A DNA stretch of 64,000 nucleotides from Mycolicibacterium malmesburyense (GTDB lineage Bacteria; Actinomycetota; Actinomycetes; Mycobacteriales; Mycobacteriaceae), in contig NZ_CVTB01000210.1 of NCBI RefSeq assembly GCF_001050015.1, forward strand, positions 1-64,000, written 5' to 3'. Under the pieces are notes generated by a model. It saw only the letters and a program-made list of their open reading frames with translations, was not told the origin of the DNA and did not search any database. This document shows positions 17,365 through 26,256 of this stretch, piece after piece (the stretch's first letter is position 1; every line of letters begins with the position of its first letter). The position numbers and the translations under genes were made by a program.

Positions 17365-18654
17365 GTGCCTGACAACCGGTTCGTGCCGCCGAAGTCGACG
17401 GTCGAGGTGCTCGAGACCGTGCCGGATTCCGTGCTGCGCCGGTTGCAGCAGTATTCGGGCCGTGTGGCCACCGATGCGGTGCGCGCGCTGGAGGAACGCC
17501 TGCCGTTCTTCGCCGAACTCGAGGCCTCGCAGCGGTCCAGCGTGCAGCTGGTCGTGCAGACCGCGGTGGTCAACTTCGTCGAGTGGATGCGGGACCCGCA
17601 GAGCAACGTCAGCTACACCGCACAGGCCTTCGAGGTGGTGCCGCAGGACCTGCGGCGTCGTATCGCACTGCGCCAGTCGGTGGAGATGGTGCGGGTCACC
17701 ATGGAGTTCTTCGAAGAGGTGGTGCCGCTGCTGGCGCGCTCCGAGGAGCAGCTGACCGCGCTGACCGCCGGCATCCTGCGCTACAGCCGCGACCTGGCGT
17801 TCGCCGCGGCCAGCGCCTATGCCGATCAGGCCGAGGCGCGCGGCGCGTGGGACACCCGAATGGAGGCCAACGTCGTCGACGCGGTGGTGCGCGGCGACAC
17901 CGGCCCGGAGCTGCAGTCCCAGGCCGCCGCGCTGAACTGGGATGCGACCGCGCCCGCGACCGTCATCGTCGGGCTTCCCCAGCCCGACCGGATCGACCTG
18001 GCCGCCGACGACGTCCACGACTTCGTGCGGCGCAACGGCCGGGCCGCGCTGTCGGACGTGCACGGCACCTGGCTGGTCGCGATCGTCTCAGGTGCGCTCT
18101 CCCCGACCGACCGGTTCCTCACCGACATGATGTCGGTGTTCGCCGAGGGACCCGTGGTGGTCGGCCCCACCGCCACCACGCTGGCGAGCGCGCACCGCAG
18201 CGCGACCGAGGCCATCGCGGGCATGAACGCCGTCGCGGGCTGGTCGGGGGCGCCGCGCCCGGTGTCCGCGCGTGAACTCCTGCCCGAACGCGCGCTGCTG
18301 GGCGACGTTTCGGCGATCGCGGCGCTGGAAACCGAGGTGATGCGGCCGCTAGCCGACGCCGGGCCCGCACTGACCGAGACCCTCGACGCGTATCTGGACT
18401 CCGGCGGCGCCATCGAGGCGTGCGCACGCAAATTGTTCGTTCATCCAAATACCGTCCGGTATCGGCTACGTCGAATCGCCGACTTCACCGGGCGCGATCC
18501 GACGCTTCCGCGCGACGCCTATGTGCTGCGGGTGGCCGTCACCGTGGGCCGCCTGGGCCGTCAGCCATACCAGACGAGCACAGCGAACATGATCAATCCG
18601 GGGCGTCCGGCGCTGCGACCTGCGGCGCTCACCACTCAGCCGGACCAGGCCTAG
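17365..18654 (+). CDS. PucR/CdaR-type transcriptional regulator (Rv2242, FasR-like of Streptomyces)
   Basis: A 429-residue regulator. The C-terminal PucR helix-turn-helix is at about residues 335-385 (LDAYLDSGGAIEACARKLFVHPNTVRYRLRRI). The N-terminal half is helical (about 1-160), with a GGDEF-like CdaR middle domain. The Streptomyces coelicolor homologue FasR (SCO2386), also encoded next to fabD, activates the fatty-acid synthase operon; the same role is inferred here from position 124 nt upstream of fabD. It should not be confused with the TetR-type FasR of M. tuberculosis. GTG start at 17365. Confidence 0.85.
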   Translation: MPDNRFVPPKSTVEVLETVPDSVLRRLQQYSGRVATDAVRALEERLPFFAELEASQRSSVQLVVQTAVVNFVEWMRDPQSNVSYTAQAFEVVPQDLRRRIALRQSVEMVRVTMEFFEEVVPLLARSEEQLTALTAGILRYSRDLAFAAASAYADQAEARGAWDTRMEANVVDAVVRGDTGPELQSQAAALNWDATAPATVIVGLPQPDRIDLAADDVHDFVRRNGRAALSDVHGTWLVAIVSGALSPTDRFLTDMMSVFAEGPVVVGPTATTLASAHRSATEAIAGMNAVAGWSGAPRPVSARELLPERALLGDVSAIAALETEVMRPLADAGPALTETLDAYLDSGGAIEACARKLFVHPNTVRYRLRRIADFTGRDPTLPRDAYVLRVAVTVGRLGRQPYQTSTANMINPGRPALRPAALTTQPDQA

Positions 18655-18778
18655 ATCGCGGGCAGATTTCGGTAGAGTCGCATGACAGGCGATTTTGTGG
18701 GGTCTCTACAAAAACATAAGACGAGGTTCATAATCTCTTACACCGCGCAAATCCGTCTTCACAGTGTTCTCTTAAAGA
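18655..18778 (+). promoter_or_regulatory. AT-rich promoter region of the fabD-acpM-kasA-kasB-accD6 operon
   Basis: This 124-nt gap is strikingly AT-rich for the genome. It holds candidate -10 hexamer TAATCT (18731-18736), an A-tract around 18711-18716, and the palindrome CTCTTAAAGAG (18769-18779) that ends on the fabD start codon. No gene is seen. Probable site for the PucR-type regulator; binding site not identified. Confidence 0.45.
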
Positions 18779-19690
18779 GTGCTTGCACTTCTCGCGCCCG
18801 GACAGGGCTCCCAGACACCGGGCATGCTCACCGCATGGCTGGAGTTGCCCGGCGCCGCCGAGCGGCTCGCCGGTTGGTCCGAGATCAGCGGGCTCGACCT
18901 GGCCCGGCTGGGCACCACCGCTTCCGCCGAGGAGATCACCGACACCGCGGTGACCCAGCCGCTCGTCGTGGCGGCCACACTGTTGGCCCACGAGGAACTG
19001 ACCCGGCGCGGCCTGATCGGCGACAAGCAGAGCGTGGTCGCGGGCCACTCCGTCGGTGAGATCGCCGCCTACGCGATCGCCGGCGTCATTTCCGCCGACG
19101 ATGCGGTCAAGCTGGCCGCCACCCGCGGCGCCGAGATGGCCAAGGCCTGCGCGGCCGAGCCGACCGGCATGGCCGCCGTGCTCGGTGGCGACGAAGCCGA
19201 CGTGCTCGCCCGCCTCGAGGCGCTCGACCTGACCCCGGCCAACCGCAACGCGGCCGGCCAGATCGTCGCCGCCGGCGCCGTCGCCGCCCTGGACAAGCTC
19301 GTCGAGGATCCGCCGGAGAAGGCGCGGGTGCGCAAGCTCGCCACCGCCGGCGCGTTCCACACCCACTACATGGCCTCGGCCCTCGACGGTTACGCCGCCG
19401 CGGCCGACGGTGTAACGAGTGCCGACCCCAACGCGACGCTACTGTCGAACGCGGATGGCCAGCCGGTGGATTCGGCCTCCGACGCCATGAGCAAGCTGGT
19501 GGCGCAGATGACGCGCCCGGTGCGCTGGGATCTGTGCACCGAAACCATGCGCAAGCTCAATGTCACCGCGATCGTCGAGTTCCCGCCCGCCGGGACGCTC
19601 GCCGGAATCGCGAAGAGAGAACTTCGGGGGGTGCCGACGCACGCCGTCAAGTCCCCCGCTGACCTGGACGGGCTCGCCGAACTCTCATAA
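18779..19690 (+). CDS. fabD: malonyl-CoA:ACP transacylase FabD
   Basis: A 303-residue FAS-II enzyme that loads malonate onto AcpM. Catalytic Ser91 is in VVAGHSVGE and His194 in GAFHTHYM, the same positions as in M. tuberculosis FabD; LLAPGQGSQ marks the N-terminus (oxyanion Gln). The GTG start at 18779 has a poor Shine-Dalgarno, with AAAGAG directly abutting it within a palindrome, unusual for the first gene of a highly expressed operon. First gene of fabD-acpM-kasA-kasB-accD6, which extends long meromycolate chains. Confidence 0.96.
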   Translation: MLALLAPGQGSQTPGMLTAWLELPGAAERLAGWSEISGLDLARLGTTASAEEITDTAVTQPLVVAATLLAHEELTRRGLIGDKQSVVAGHSVGEIAAYAIAGVISADDAVKLAATRGAEMAKACAAEPTGMAAVLGGDEADVLARLEALDLTPANRNAAGQIVAAGAVAALDKLVEDPPEKARVRKLATAGAFHTHYMASALDGYAAAADGVTSADPNATLLSNADGQPVDSASDAMSKLVAQMTRPVRWDLCTETMRKLNVTAIVEFPPAGTLAGIAKRELRGVPTHAVKSPADLDGLAELS

Positions 19691-19766
19691 GCGAACCCGA
19701 ACCAGACACAACCACATAGCGATCGTCATTCCCATCAAGTAACACCACTAAGTAGAAGGAGCCACC

Positions 19767-20069
19767 GTGCCCGCCAGTCAGGACGAAATCATTGCCGGTC
19801 TCGCCGAGATCATCGAAGAGGTCACCGGCATCGAGCCTTCCGAGGTCACCCCTGAGAAGAGCTTCGTCGACGACCTGGACATCGACTCGCTGTCGATGGT
19901 CGAGATCGCCGTGCAGACCGAGGACAAGTACGGCGTGAAGATCCCCGACGAGGACCTCGCCGGTCTGCGCACCGTCGGTGACGTCGTCACCTACATCCAG
20001 AAGCTCGAGGAAGAGAACCCCGAAGCGGCCGCGGCCATCCGCGCGCAGATCGAAGCCGATCGGGCATGA
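19767..20069 (+). CDS. acpM: meromycolate extension acyl carrier protein AcpM
   Basis: A 100-residue acidic helical carrier protein. Ser41 in [12 protein letters not shown] receives 4'-phosphopantetheine. The C-terminal extension ([20 protein letters not shown]) beyond the usual 77-80-residue ACP core is typical of mycobacterial AcpM. The GTG start at 19767 is preceded by GAAGGAG at good spacing. Its TGA overlaps the kasA ATG, coupling translation. It carries growing meromycolate chains between KasA/KasB and the reductive enzymes. Confidence 0.97.
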   Translation: MPASQDEIIAGLAEIIEEVTGIEPSEVTPEKSFVDDLDIDSLSMVEIAVQTEDKYGVKIPDEDLAGLRTVGDVVTYIQKLEEENPEAAAAIRAQIEADRA

Positions 20070-21316
20070 GTAGACCTTCCACTGCTAACGGCGGTTTCCC
20101 GAACGTCGTCGTGACCGCCGTCACGGCGACCACGTCGGTCGCGGCGGACATCGAGAGCACGTGGAAGAGCCTGCTGGCCGGCGAAAGCGGCATCCGCGTC
20201 CTCGAGGATGAGTTCGTCACCAAGTGGGACCTTCCGGTCCGCATCGGTGGCCACCTCGTCGACGCGATCGACGACCACATGACGCGACTGGACATGCGAC
20301 GGATGTCGTATGTCCAGCGCATGGCCAAGTACCTGTCTGGCCAGCTCTGGGAGACCGCGGGGCAGCCCGAGGTCGATCCGGATCGCTTCGCCGTGGTCGT
20401 CGGCACCGGTCTGGGTGGCGGCGAGAAGATCGTCGAGACCTATGACGCGATGAATGAGGGCGGCCCCCGCAAGGTGTCGCCGCTCGCCGTGCAGATGATC
20501 ATGCCGAACGGTGCGGCCGCGGTGATCGGTCTGCAGCTGGGCGCCAGGGCCGGGGTCATCACCCCGGTCTCGGCGTGTTCATCGGGCTCGGAGGCCATCG
20601 CACACGGTTGGCGTCAGATCGTCATGGGTGACGCCGACATCGCGGTCGTCGGTGGCGTCGAGGGCGGAATCGAGGCGCTGCCGATCGCGGCGTTCTCGAT
20701 GATGCGCGCGATGTCGACCAACAACGAGGATCCCGAGGGCGCCTCGCGGCCGTTCGACAAGAACCGCGACGGGTTCGTCTTCGGCGAGGCCGGCGCGCTG
20801 ATGATCATCGAGACCGAGGAGCACGCCAAGGCCCGCGGCGCCAAGCCGTTGGCTCGCCTGATGGGTGCCGGCATCACGTCCGACGCCTTCCACATGGTGG
20901 CTCCCGCGTCCGACGGTCTTCGGGCCGGCCAGGCGATGAAACGTGCGATGGAGACCGCGGGCCTCGAGCCCAAGGACATCCAGCACATCAACGCCCATGC
21001 CACGGCCACCTCCATTGGTGACGTCGCCGAGGCCAACGCGATCCGGTCGGCCGGGGTGGAGCATGCGGCGGTCTACGCGCCGAAGTCGGCGCTCGGCCAC
21101 TCCATCGGAGCGGTCGGTGCTTTGGAGTCGGCGCTGACCGTGCTCGCGCTGCGCGATGGCGTCATCCCGCCGACACTGAACTACGAGACGCCCGATCCTG
21201 AAATCAATCTCGATGTGGTTGCAGGCGAGCCTCGTTATGGCGACTTCCAGTACGCCATCAACAACTCGTTCGGCTTCGGCGGACACAATGTCGCCCTGGC
21301 CTTCGGGCGCTACTGA
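20066..21316 (+). CDS. kasA: beta-ketoacyl-ACP synthase KasA
   Basis: A 416-residue thiolase-fold condensing enzyme that elongates acyl-AcpM with malonyl-AcpM in the FAS-II cycle. The catalytic triad Cys171 ([11 protein letters not shown]), His311 (INAHATATS) and His345 ([10 protein letters not shown]) is complete and numbered as in M. tuberculosis KasA. The start overlaps acpM (ATGA). KasA performs the initial elongation rounds and is essential in mycobacteria. The sequence ends [18 protein letters not shown], as in the family. Confidence 0.97.
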   Translation: MSRPSTANGGFPNVVVTAVTATTSVAADIESTWKSLLAGESGIRVLEDEFVTKWDLPVRIGGHLVDAIDDHMTRLDMRRMSYVQRMAKYLSGQLWETAGQPEVDPDRFAVVVGTGLGGGEKIVETYDAMNEGGPRKVSPLAVQMIMPNGAAAVIGLQLGARAGVITPVSACSSGSEAIAHGWRQIVMGDADIAVVGGVEGGIEALPIAAFSMMRAMSTNNEDPEGASRPFDKNRDGFVFGEAGALMIIETEEHAKARGAKPLARLMGAGITSDAFHMVAPASDGLRAGQAMKRAMETAGLEPKDIQHINAHATATSIGDVAEANAIRSAGVEHAAVYAPKSALGHSIGAVGALESALTVLALRDGVIPPTLNYETPDPEINLDVVAGEPRYGDFQYAINNSFGFGGHNVALAFGRY

Positions 21317-21339
21317 GCGGAAGGAATCTTCGGGCAGGG

Positions 21340-22602
21340 ATGGCAGGGTCAGCCGCACTTTCCACGGGGGCCGGTTTCCCCAACGTTGTCGTCACGGGTA
21401 TCGCCATGACGACTGCGCTGGCCACCAGCGCGGACGACACCTTCAAAAAGCTGCTGGACGGCCAGAGCGGCATCCGCAAGCTTGAGGACCCGTTCGTCGA
21501 GGAGTATGACCTGCCGGTTCGCATCGGCGGTCATCTCCTCGAGGATTTCGATCACGAGTTGACGCGGGTCGAACTGCGCCGGTTGTCGTATCTGCAGAAG
21601 ATGTCGACGGTCCTGGGCCGGCGGGTCTGGGAGAACGCCGGCACACCCGAGGTGGATCCCAAACGGTTGATGGTGTCGATCGGCACCGGCATGGGCTCCA
21701 CCGAGGAGCTGGTGTTCAGCTACGACAAGATGCGTTCCAAGGGCCTGAAGGCGGTTTCGCCGCTGGCCGTTCAGATGTACATGCCCAACGCCGCCGCCGC
21801 GGCGGTGGGATTGGAACGGCAGGCCCGCGCCGGGGTGGTCACTCCGGTGTCGGCCTGCGCATCGGGTTCGGAGGGCATCGCGCACGCCTGGCGCAACATC
21901 GTCCTCGGCGAGGCCGACATCGCCATCTGCGGCGGTGTCGAGACCAAGATCGAGGCGGTGCCGATCGCCGGGTTCGCCCAGATGCGAATCGTGTTGTCCA
22001 CCACCAACGATGACCCGGCCGGCGCATGCCGGCCGTTCGACAAGGACCGTAACGGGTTCGTGTTCGGCGAGGGTGGTGCGCTCATGGTCATCGAGACCGA
22101 AGAGCACGCCAAGGCCCGCGGCGCCGACATCCTGGCCCGGATCATGGGGGCCAGCATCACCTCGGATGGCTACCACATCGTGGCGCCGGATCCGAACGGC
22201 GAGCAGGCCGGTCACGCGATGACGCGTGCGATCCAGCTCGCCGGGCTGCAGCCCAAAGACATCGACCACGTCAACGCGCATGCCACCGGCACCAGCGTGG
22301 GCGACGTGGCCGAGGGCAAGGCGATCAACAACGCGATGGGCGGCCACAAGCCGGCGGTGTACGCACCCAAGGCGGCGCTCGGCCACTCGGTCGGCGCGGT
22401 CGGCGCCGTGGAGTCCATCCTGACCGTCATGGCGTTGCGCGAGGGCATCATTCCGCCGACGCTGAACCTGCGCAATCTCGACCCGGAGATCGATCTGGAC
22501 GTGGTGGCCGGTGAACCGCGGTCAGGGAATTACCAGTACGCGATCAACAATTCGTTCGGATTCGGTGGGCACAACGTCGCGCTCGCTTTCGGGAAGTACT
22601 GA
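21340..22602 (+). CDS. kasB: beta-ketoacyl-ACP synthase KasB
   Basis: A 420-residue paralogue of KasA that adds the last carbons to full-length meromycolates. The triad is intact: Cys173 ([10 protein letters not shown]), His314 (VNAHATGTS) and His349 ([10 protein letters not shown]). It begins [20 protein letters not shown] at 21340, 23 nt after kasA. M. tuberculosis KasB is annotated slightly longer at the N-terminus, but the extra region is not conserved. In M. tuberculosis loss of KasB shortens mycolates and removes acid-fastness. Confidence 0.96.
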   Translation: MAGSAALSTGAGFPNVVVTGIAMTTALATSADDTFKKLLDGQSGIRKLEDPFVEEYDLPVRIGGHLLEDFDHELTRVELRRLSYLQKMSTVLGRRVWENAGTPEVDPKRLMVSIGTGMGSTEELVFSYDKMRSKGLKAVSPLAVQMYMPNAAAAAVGLERQARAGVVTPVSACASGSEGIAHAWRNIVLGEADIAICGGVETKIEAVPIAGFAQMRIVLSTTNDDPAGACRPFDKDRNGFVFGEGGALMVIETEEHAKARGADILARIMGASITSDGYHIVAPDPNGEQAGHAMTRAIQLAGLQPKDIDHVNAHATGTSVGDVAEGKAINNAMGGHKPAVYAPKAALGHSVGAVGAVESILTVMALREGIIPPTLNLRNLDPEIDLDVVAGEPRSGNYQYAINNSFGFGGHNVALAFGKY

Positions 22603-22637
22603 CACTCCCCGGAATCCAGCGCAACAGGAGGTATTGA

Positions 22638-24062
22638 ATGACGACCATGGCGCCCGAGACAGTCGGCGAATCGCTCGACCCTCGAGATCCGCTGCTGCGT
22701 CTGAGCACCTTCTTCGACGACGGCAGTGTCGAGTTGCTGCACGAGCGTGACCGTTCGGGCGTCCTTGCCGCCGCCGGGACGGTCAACGGAGTGCGCACCA
22801 TCGCCTTCTGCACCGACGGCACCGTCATGGGCGGCGCCATGGGCGTTGAGGGGTGTGCCCATATCGTCAACGCCTACGACCAGGCCATCGAGGAGCAGAG
22901 CCCGATCGTCGGCATCTGGCACTCGGGTGGCGCCCGGCTCGCCGAGGGTGTGAAGGCGCTGCACGCGGTAGGTCTGGTTTTCGAAGCGATGATCCGGGCG
23001 TCGGGTTACGTCCCGCAGATCTCGGTGGTCGTCGGCTTCGCCGCGGGCGGCGCGGCTTACGGCCCCGCCCTGACCGACGTGATCGTGATGGCACCCGAGA
23101 GCCGGGTTTTCGTGACCGGTCCCGACGTGGTGCGCAGTGTCACCGGCGAGGACGTCGACATGGCGTCGCTCGGCGGCCCCGACACCCACCACAAGAAGTC
23201 CGGCGTGTGCCACATCGTCGCAAGCGACGAGCTCGACGCCTACGAGCGTGGCCGCCGGCTGGTCGGATTGTTCTGCCAGCAGGGCCATTTCGACCGGGCC
23301 AAGGCCGAGGCGGGTGACACCGACCTGCAGGCGCTGCTGCCGGAGTCGGCACGCCGCGCCTACGACGTGCACCCGCTCGTCGAGGCGCTGTTGGATGACG
23401 GCGTGCCGTTCGAGGAGTTCCAGGCCAAGTGGGCGCCGTCGATCGTGATCGGTCTCGGCCGGTTGTCCGGCCGCTCGGTCGGCGTCATCGCCAATAACCC
23501 GCTCCGCCTCGGCGGCTGCCTGAACTCCGAAAGCGCCGAGAAGGCAGCGCGATTCGTGCGCCTGTGCGACGCGTTCGGAATTCCGATCATCAACGTCGTC
23601 GACGTTCCCGGATACCTGCCCGGTGTGGATCAGGAGTGGGGCGGCGTGGTGCGCCGCGGCGCCAAGCTGCTGCACGCCTTCGGTGAGTGCTCGGTTCCGC
23701 GCGTCACGCTGGTGACCCGCAAGATCTACGGCGGCGCCTACATCGCGATGAACTCGCGTTCGCTCGGCGCGACGAAGGTCTACGCCTGGCCCGACGCCGA
23801 GGTCGCGGTGATGGGCGCCAAGGCCGCGGTCGGCATCCTGCACAAGAAGAAGCTGGCCGCCGTCGAGGACCCCGCCGAGCGCGAGGCGCTGCACGAGGAA
23901 CTCGCCGTCGAGCACGAGAAGATCGCGGGCGGAGTCGATTCCGCGATCGACATCGGCGTCGTCGACGAGAAGATCGACCCGTCCCACACCCGCAGCAAGC
24001 TGACCCAGGCGCTGGCGGAGGCACCGGCACGCCGCGGCCGGCACAAGAACATCCCGCTCTGA
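22638..24062 (+). CDS. accD6: acetyl/propionyl-CoA carboxylase carboxyltransferase beta subunit AccD6
   Basis: A 474-residue carboxyltransferase with two crotonase-like halves. Oxyanion-hole glycine pairs are visible in WHSGGARLAEGV and KIYGGAYIAMNS, with VVGFAAGGAAYGPALTD between them. With the biotinylated AccA3 (encoded elsewhere) it makes malonyl-CoA for FabD. Last gene of the FAS-II operon, 35 nt after kasB, with AGGAGG just before the ATG. A 49-bp palindrome follows the stop and probably terminates the operon. Confidence 0.96.
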   Translation: MTTMAPETVGESLDPRDPLLRLSTFFDDGSVELLHERDRSGVLAAAGTVNGVRTIAFCTDGTVMGGAMGVEGCAHIVNAYDQAIEEQSPIVGIWHSGGARLAEGVKALHAVGLVFEAMIRASGYVPQISVVVGFAAGGAAYGPALTDVIVMAPESRVFVTGPDVVRSVTGEDVDMASLGGPDTHHKKSGVCHIVASDELDAYERGRRLVGLFCQQGHFDRAKAEAGDTDLQALLPESARRAYDVHPLVEALLDDGVPFEEFQAKWAPSIVIGLGRLSGRSVGVIANNPLRLGGCLNSESAEKAARFVRLCDAFGIPIINVVDVPGYLPGVDQEWGGVVRRGAKLLHAFGECSVPRVTLVTRKIYGGAYIAMNSRSLGATKVYAWPDAEVAVMGAKAAVGILHKKKLAAVEDPAEREALHEELAVEHEKIAGGVDSAIDIGVVDEKIDPSHTRSKLTQALAEAPARRGRHKNIPL

Positions 24063-24075
24063 CTCCGCCCTCCGC

Positions 24076-24124
24076 GGTTTCGGTGCGTAAACGGTCGCTG
24101 AGCGACCTGTAGCGCACTGAAATC
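24076..24124. repeat. imperfect palindrome, copy 1 of a dispersed intergenic repeat; likely bidirectional terminator
   Basis: Two arms of about 24 nt meet at a perfect centre GGTCGCT-G-AGCGACC (24093-24107), and the outer ends TTTCGGTGCG / CGCACTGAAA pair with G-T allowance. It fills the space between the convergent accD6 and glpD genes, reaching the glpD stop. Its outer arm closely matches the element at 49199-49248. No U-tract follows, as usual for mycobacterial terminators. Confidence 0.7.
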
Positions 24125-25664
24125 ACTTGTCGACGGCCGCGAGCATCTCCTCGGCCGTGGCCACCACCCGCTCGCGGTCGGCCTCGACCAGCCCGATGCG
24201 GGTGCGACGGTCGACGATGTCGTCGACGGTGAGCGCGCCTTCGTGGCTCACGGCGTATTCGAATTCCGCGCGGATGACGTCGATTCCGTCGGCGACGGGT
24301 TCGGTGGGCCGTTCGCACGCGGCGGCGGCGATCACGTTCGGCGCCTCCGCGCCGAAGCGGGCCACCAGCGATCCCGGCACTTGAACCGGATGACGCAGCG
24401 TCGCAACCGGATTCGACGGCGCACCCACCAACGGCAGGTTGCGGGTGCGGCACTCGGATGCGGTCAGCCCGCGCAATTCGATCGCGCGGTCGAGGACGTC
24501 TTGGGCCATGAAGCGGTACTCGGTCAGCTTGCCACCGATGACGCTGATGACACCCGAGGGTGATTCGACCACCGCGTGTTCGCGGGACACGTCGGCGGTG
24601 CGACCCGCGCCGGTGTCGATCAGCGGGCGCAGACCCGCGTAGGCACCGATCACATCCGACGGGCCCAGCGCGACGTCCAGTGCGGTGTTCACGGTGTCCA
24701 GCAGGAACGTCACCTCGTCGGGCGTGGGCACCGGCACGTCGGGAATCGCACCGGGCGCGTCCTCGTCGGTCAGCCCGAGGTACACCCGGCCCAGCTGCTC
24801 GGGCATCGCGAACACGAAGCGGTTGGTCTCGCCGGGGATCGGAATGGTCAGCGCCGCAACGGGATTGCCGAACGCCGCCGCGTCGAACACCAGATGCGTT
24901 CCGCGGCTGGGCCGCAGCTTGATCGACGGGTCCACCTCCCCCGCCCACACTCCGGAGGCGTTGATCACCGCACGCGCGGCGACGTCGAAGGACTCGCCGG
25001 TGAGCTGATCGGTCAGCCGCACCGAGGTCCCGGTGGCCTGCGACGCCGCCACCCGCGTCAGGATCCGGGCGCCGTGTTGGGCTGCCGTCCGGGCCACCGC
25101 GGTGACCAGGCGGGCGTCGTCGATCAACTGCCCGTCATAGGCCAGGTACGCGCCGTCGAGGCCGTCGCGCCGTACGGTCGGCGCCAGTTCCACGGCCCGG
25201 CGCGCGTCGATCCGTCGCGACCGCGGCAACACCGACGCCGGCGTGCCCGCCAGCTTGCGCAGCCCGTCGCCCGCGGCGAAGCCGAAGCGCACCAGCGCCC
25301 GGGATGCGGAGTTCATCGACGGCAGCAGCGGCACGAGCTGCGGCATCGCCTTGACCAGATGAGGTGCGTTGCGGGTCATCAGGATTCCGCGTTCGACGGC
25401 ACTGCGCCGGGCGATGCCGACGTTGCCCGTCGCCAGGTAGCGCAACCCGCCGTGCACCAGCTTCGAACTCCACCGGCTGGTGCCGAACGCCAGGTCGTGC
25501 TTCTCCACCAGCGCGACACTCAGCCCGCGCGTCGCGGCGTCCAACGCGATGCCGGTTCCGGTGATGCCGCCGCCGATGACGATGGCGTCGAGGCGCTCAC
25601 CCTCGGCCAGCGCCGCGAGTTCTCCGGCCCGGCGTGCGGCGTTCAGGGCCGTCGGGCCGGTCAC
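24123..25664 (-). CDS. glpD: glycerol-3-phosphate dehydrogenase, FAD-dependent (GlpD1, Rv2249c type)
   Basis: A 513-residue flavoenzyme oxidising sn-glycerol-3-phosphate to DHAP with electrons to quinone. The FAD motif is VIGGGITGTGIALDAATRGL, followed by the family signature SSKLVHGGLRYLATG; the C-terminal all-helical domain is present (TVDDIVDRRTRIGLVE). The start GTG 25664 (VTGPTALNAARR) overlaps the TetR stop by 4 nt, so regulator and enzyme share a transcript. It is the second of four linked glycerol/lipid genes (TetR, glpD, FAD oxidase, dagK). Confidence 0.93.
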   Translation of the reverse strand: MTGPTALNAARRAGELAALAEGERLDAIVIGGGITGTGIALDAATRGLSVALVEKHDLAFGTSRWSSKLVHGGLRYLATGNVGIARRSAVERGILMTRNAPHLVKAMPQLVPLLPSMNSASRALVRFGFAAGDGLRKLAGTPASVLPRSRRIDARRAVELAPTVRRDGLDGAYLAYDGQLIDDARLVTAVARTAAQHGARILTRVAASQATGTSVRLTDQLTGESFDVAARAVINASGVWAGEVDPSIKLRPSRGTHLVFDAAAFGNPVAALTIPIPGETNRFVFAMPEQLGRVYLGLTDEDAPGAIPDVPVPTPDEVTFLLDTVNTALDVALGPSDVIGAYAGLRPLIDTGAGRTADVSREHAVVESPSGVISVIGGKLTEYRFMAQDVLDRAIELRGLTASECRTRNLPLVGAPSNPVATLRHPVQVPGSLVARFGAEAPNVIAAAACERPTEPVADGIDVIRAEFEYAVSHEGALTVDDIVDRRTRIGLVEADRERVVATAEEMLAAVDK

Positions 25665-26239
25665 GGCGCCAGGTATCCGTTCAGCGCGCGGGTCAACTCG
25701 GCGTTGAGCGCATCGCGGTCCAGAAGCTTCTCGACCATCTGCGCCGACTGGATCGTCGACTGCGTGATGAGCAGGCACATGGCGCCCATCTGGTGCGGAT
25801 CGCCGAACCGCACGCTGCCGTCGTCCTGGGCGGCCTTGATCGCCGCGGCGAGCGCGTCGACCAGGATCAGCTGGCTCGTGCCCAACCGGTCGGCGATGTA
25901 GACCATCGCGAACTCCGGCGCGTCGTGCAGCACGGACATCACGACCTTTTCGTTGCGCAGGTGTTCGGCGATGGCGACGACGCGTTGCACCAGCGCCTCG
26001 CGACCGACGCCGACGTCCGGGACCGCGTCGAGCACACCGGCGATGCGAGACGTCATCAGCGCCGCGAGCACGCCGTTGGTATCCGACCACCGGCGGTAGA
26101 TGGTCGGGCGGCTCATCCGCGCACGTCGCGCGATCTCGGTCAGCGTCACCCGCTTGACGCCGACGGCCAGCACGCACGCCGCGGCGGCCTCGAGGACGCG
26201 GTCCTCGACGGTCATCTCGGAGTTACGGATTGACGACAT
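25661..26239 (-). CDS. TetR-family transcriptional regulator (Rv2250c type)
   Basis: A 192-residue regulator. The N-terminal helix-turn-helix is RVTLTEIARRARMSRPTIYRRW (about residues 30-51); the rest is the helical ligand-binding and dimerisation domain. The start is ATG 26239 (MSSIRNSEMTVEDR), divergent from the FAD oxidase with only 17 nt between start codons. Overlapping TANNNT elements on both strands of that gap mean it can control itself, glpD and the oxidase from one site. The ligand may be a glycerol-phosphate or lipid metabolite, by context only. Confidence 0.87.
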   Translation of the reverse strand: MSSIRNSEMTVEDRVLEAAAACVLAVGVKRVTLTEIARRARMSRPTIYRRWSDTNGVLAALMTSRIAGVLDAVPDVGVGREALVQRVVAIAEHLRNEKVVMSVLHDAPEFAMVYIADRLGTSQLILVDALAAAIKAAQDDGSVRFGDPHQMGAMCLLITQSTIQSAQMVEKLLDRDALNAELTRALNGYLAP

Positions 26240-26245
26240 GTGTAA

Positions 26246-26252
26246 TACTGTA
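26246..26252. promoter_or_regulatory. overlapping divergent -10 elements, TetR/glpD versus FAD oxidase
   Basis: The plus strand has TACTGT (26246-26251), 5 nt before ATG 26257. The minus strand has TACAGT (26252-26247), 7 nt before ATG 26239. The two hexamers overlap by five bases, so polymerase can serve only one direction at a time and both mRNAs would be leaderless. Flanking TGTAA repeats (26241-26245, 26249-26253) may be the TetR operator. Confidence 0.5.
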
Positions 26253-26256
26253 ACGC

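Noticed and set aside
22530..24044. 504-residue frame antisense to accD6
   Set aside because: AccD6 motifs fully explain the plus strand; the reverse product is His/Asp/Arg-rich shadow sequence.
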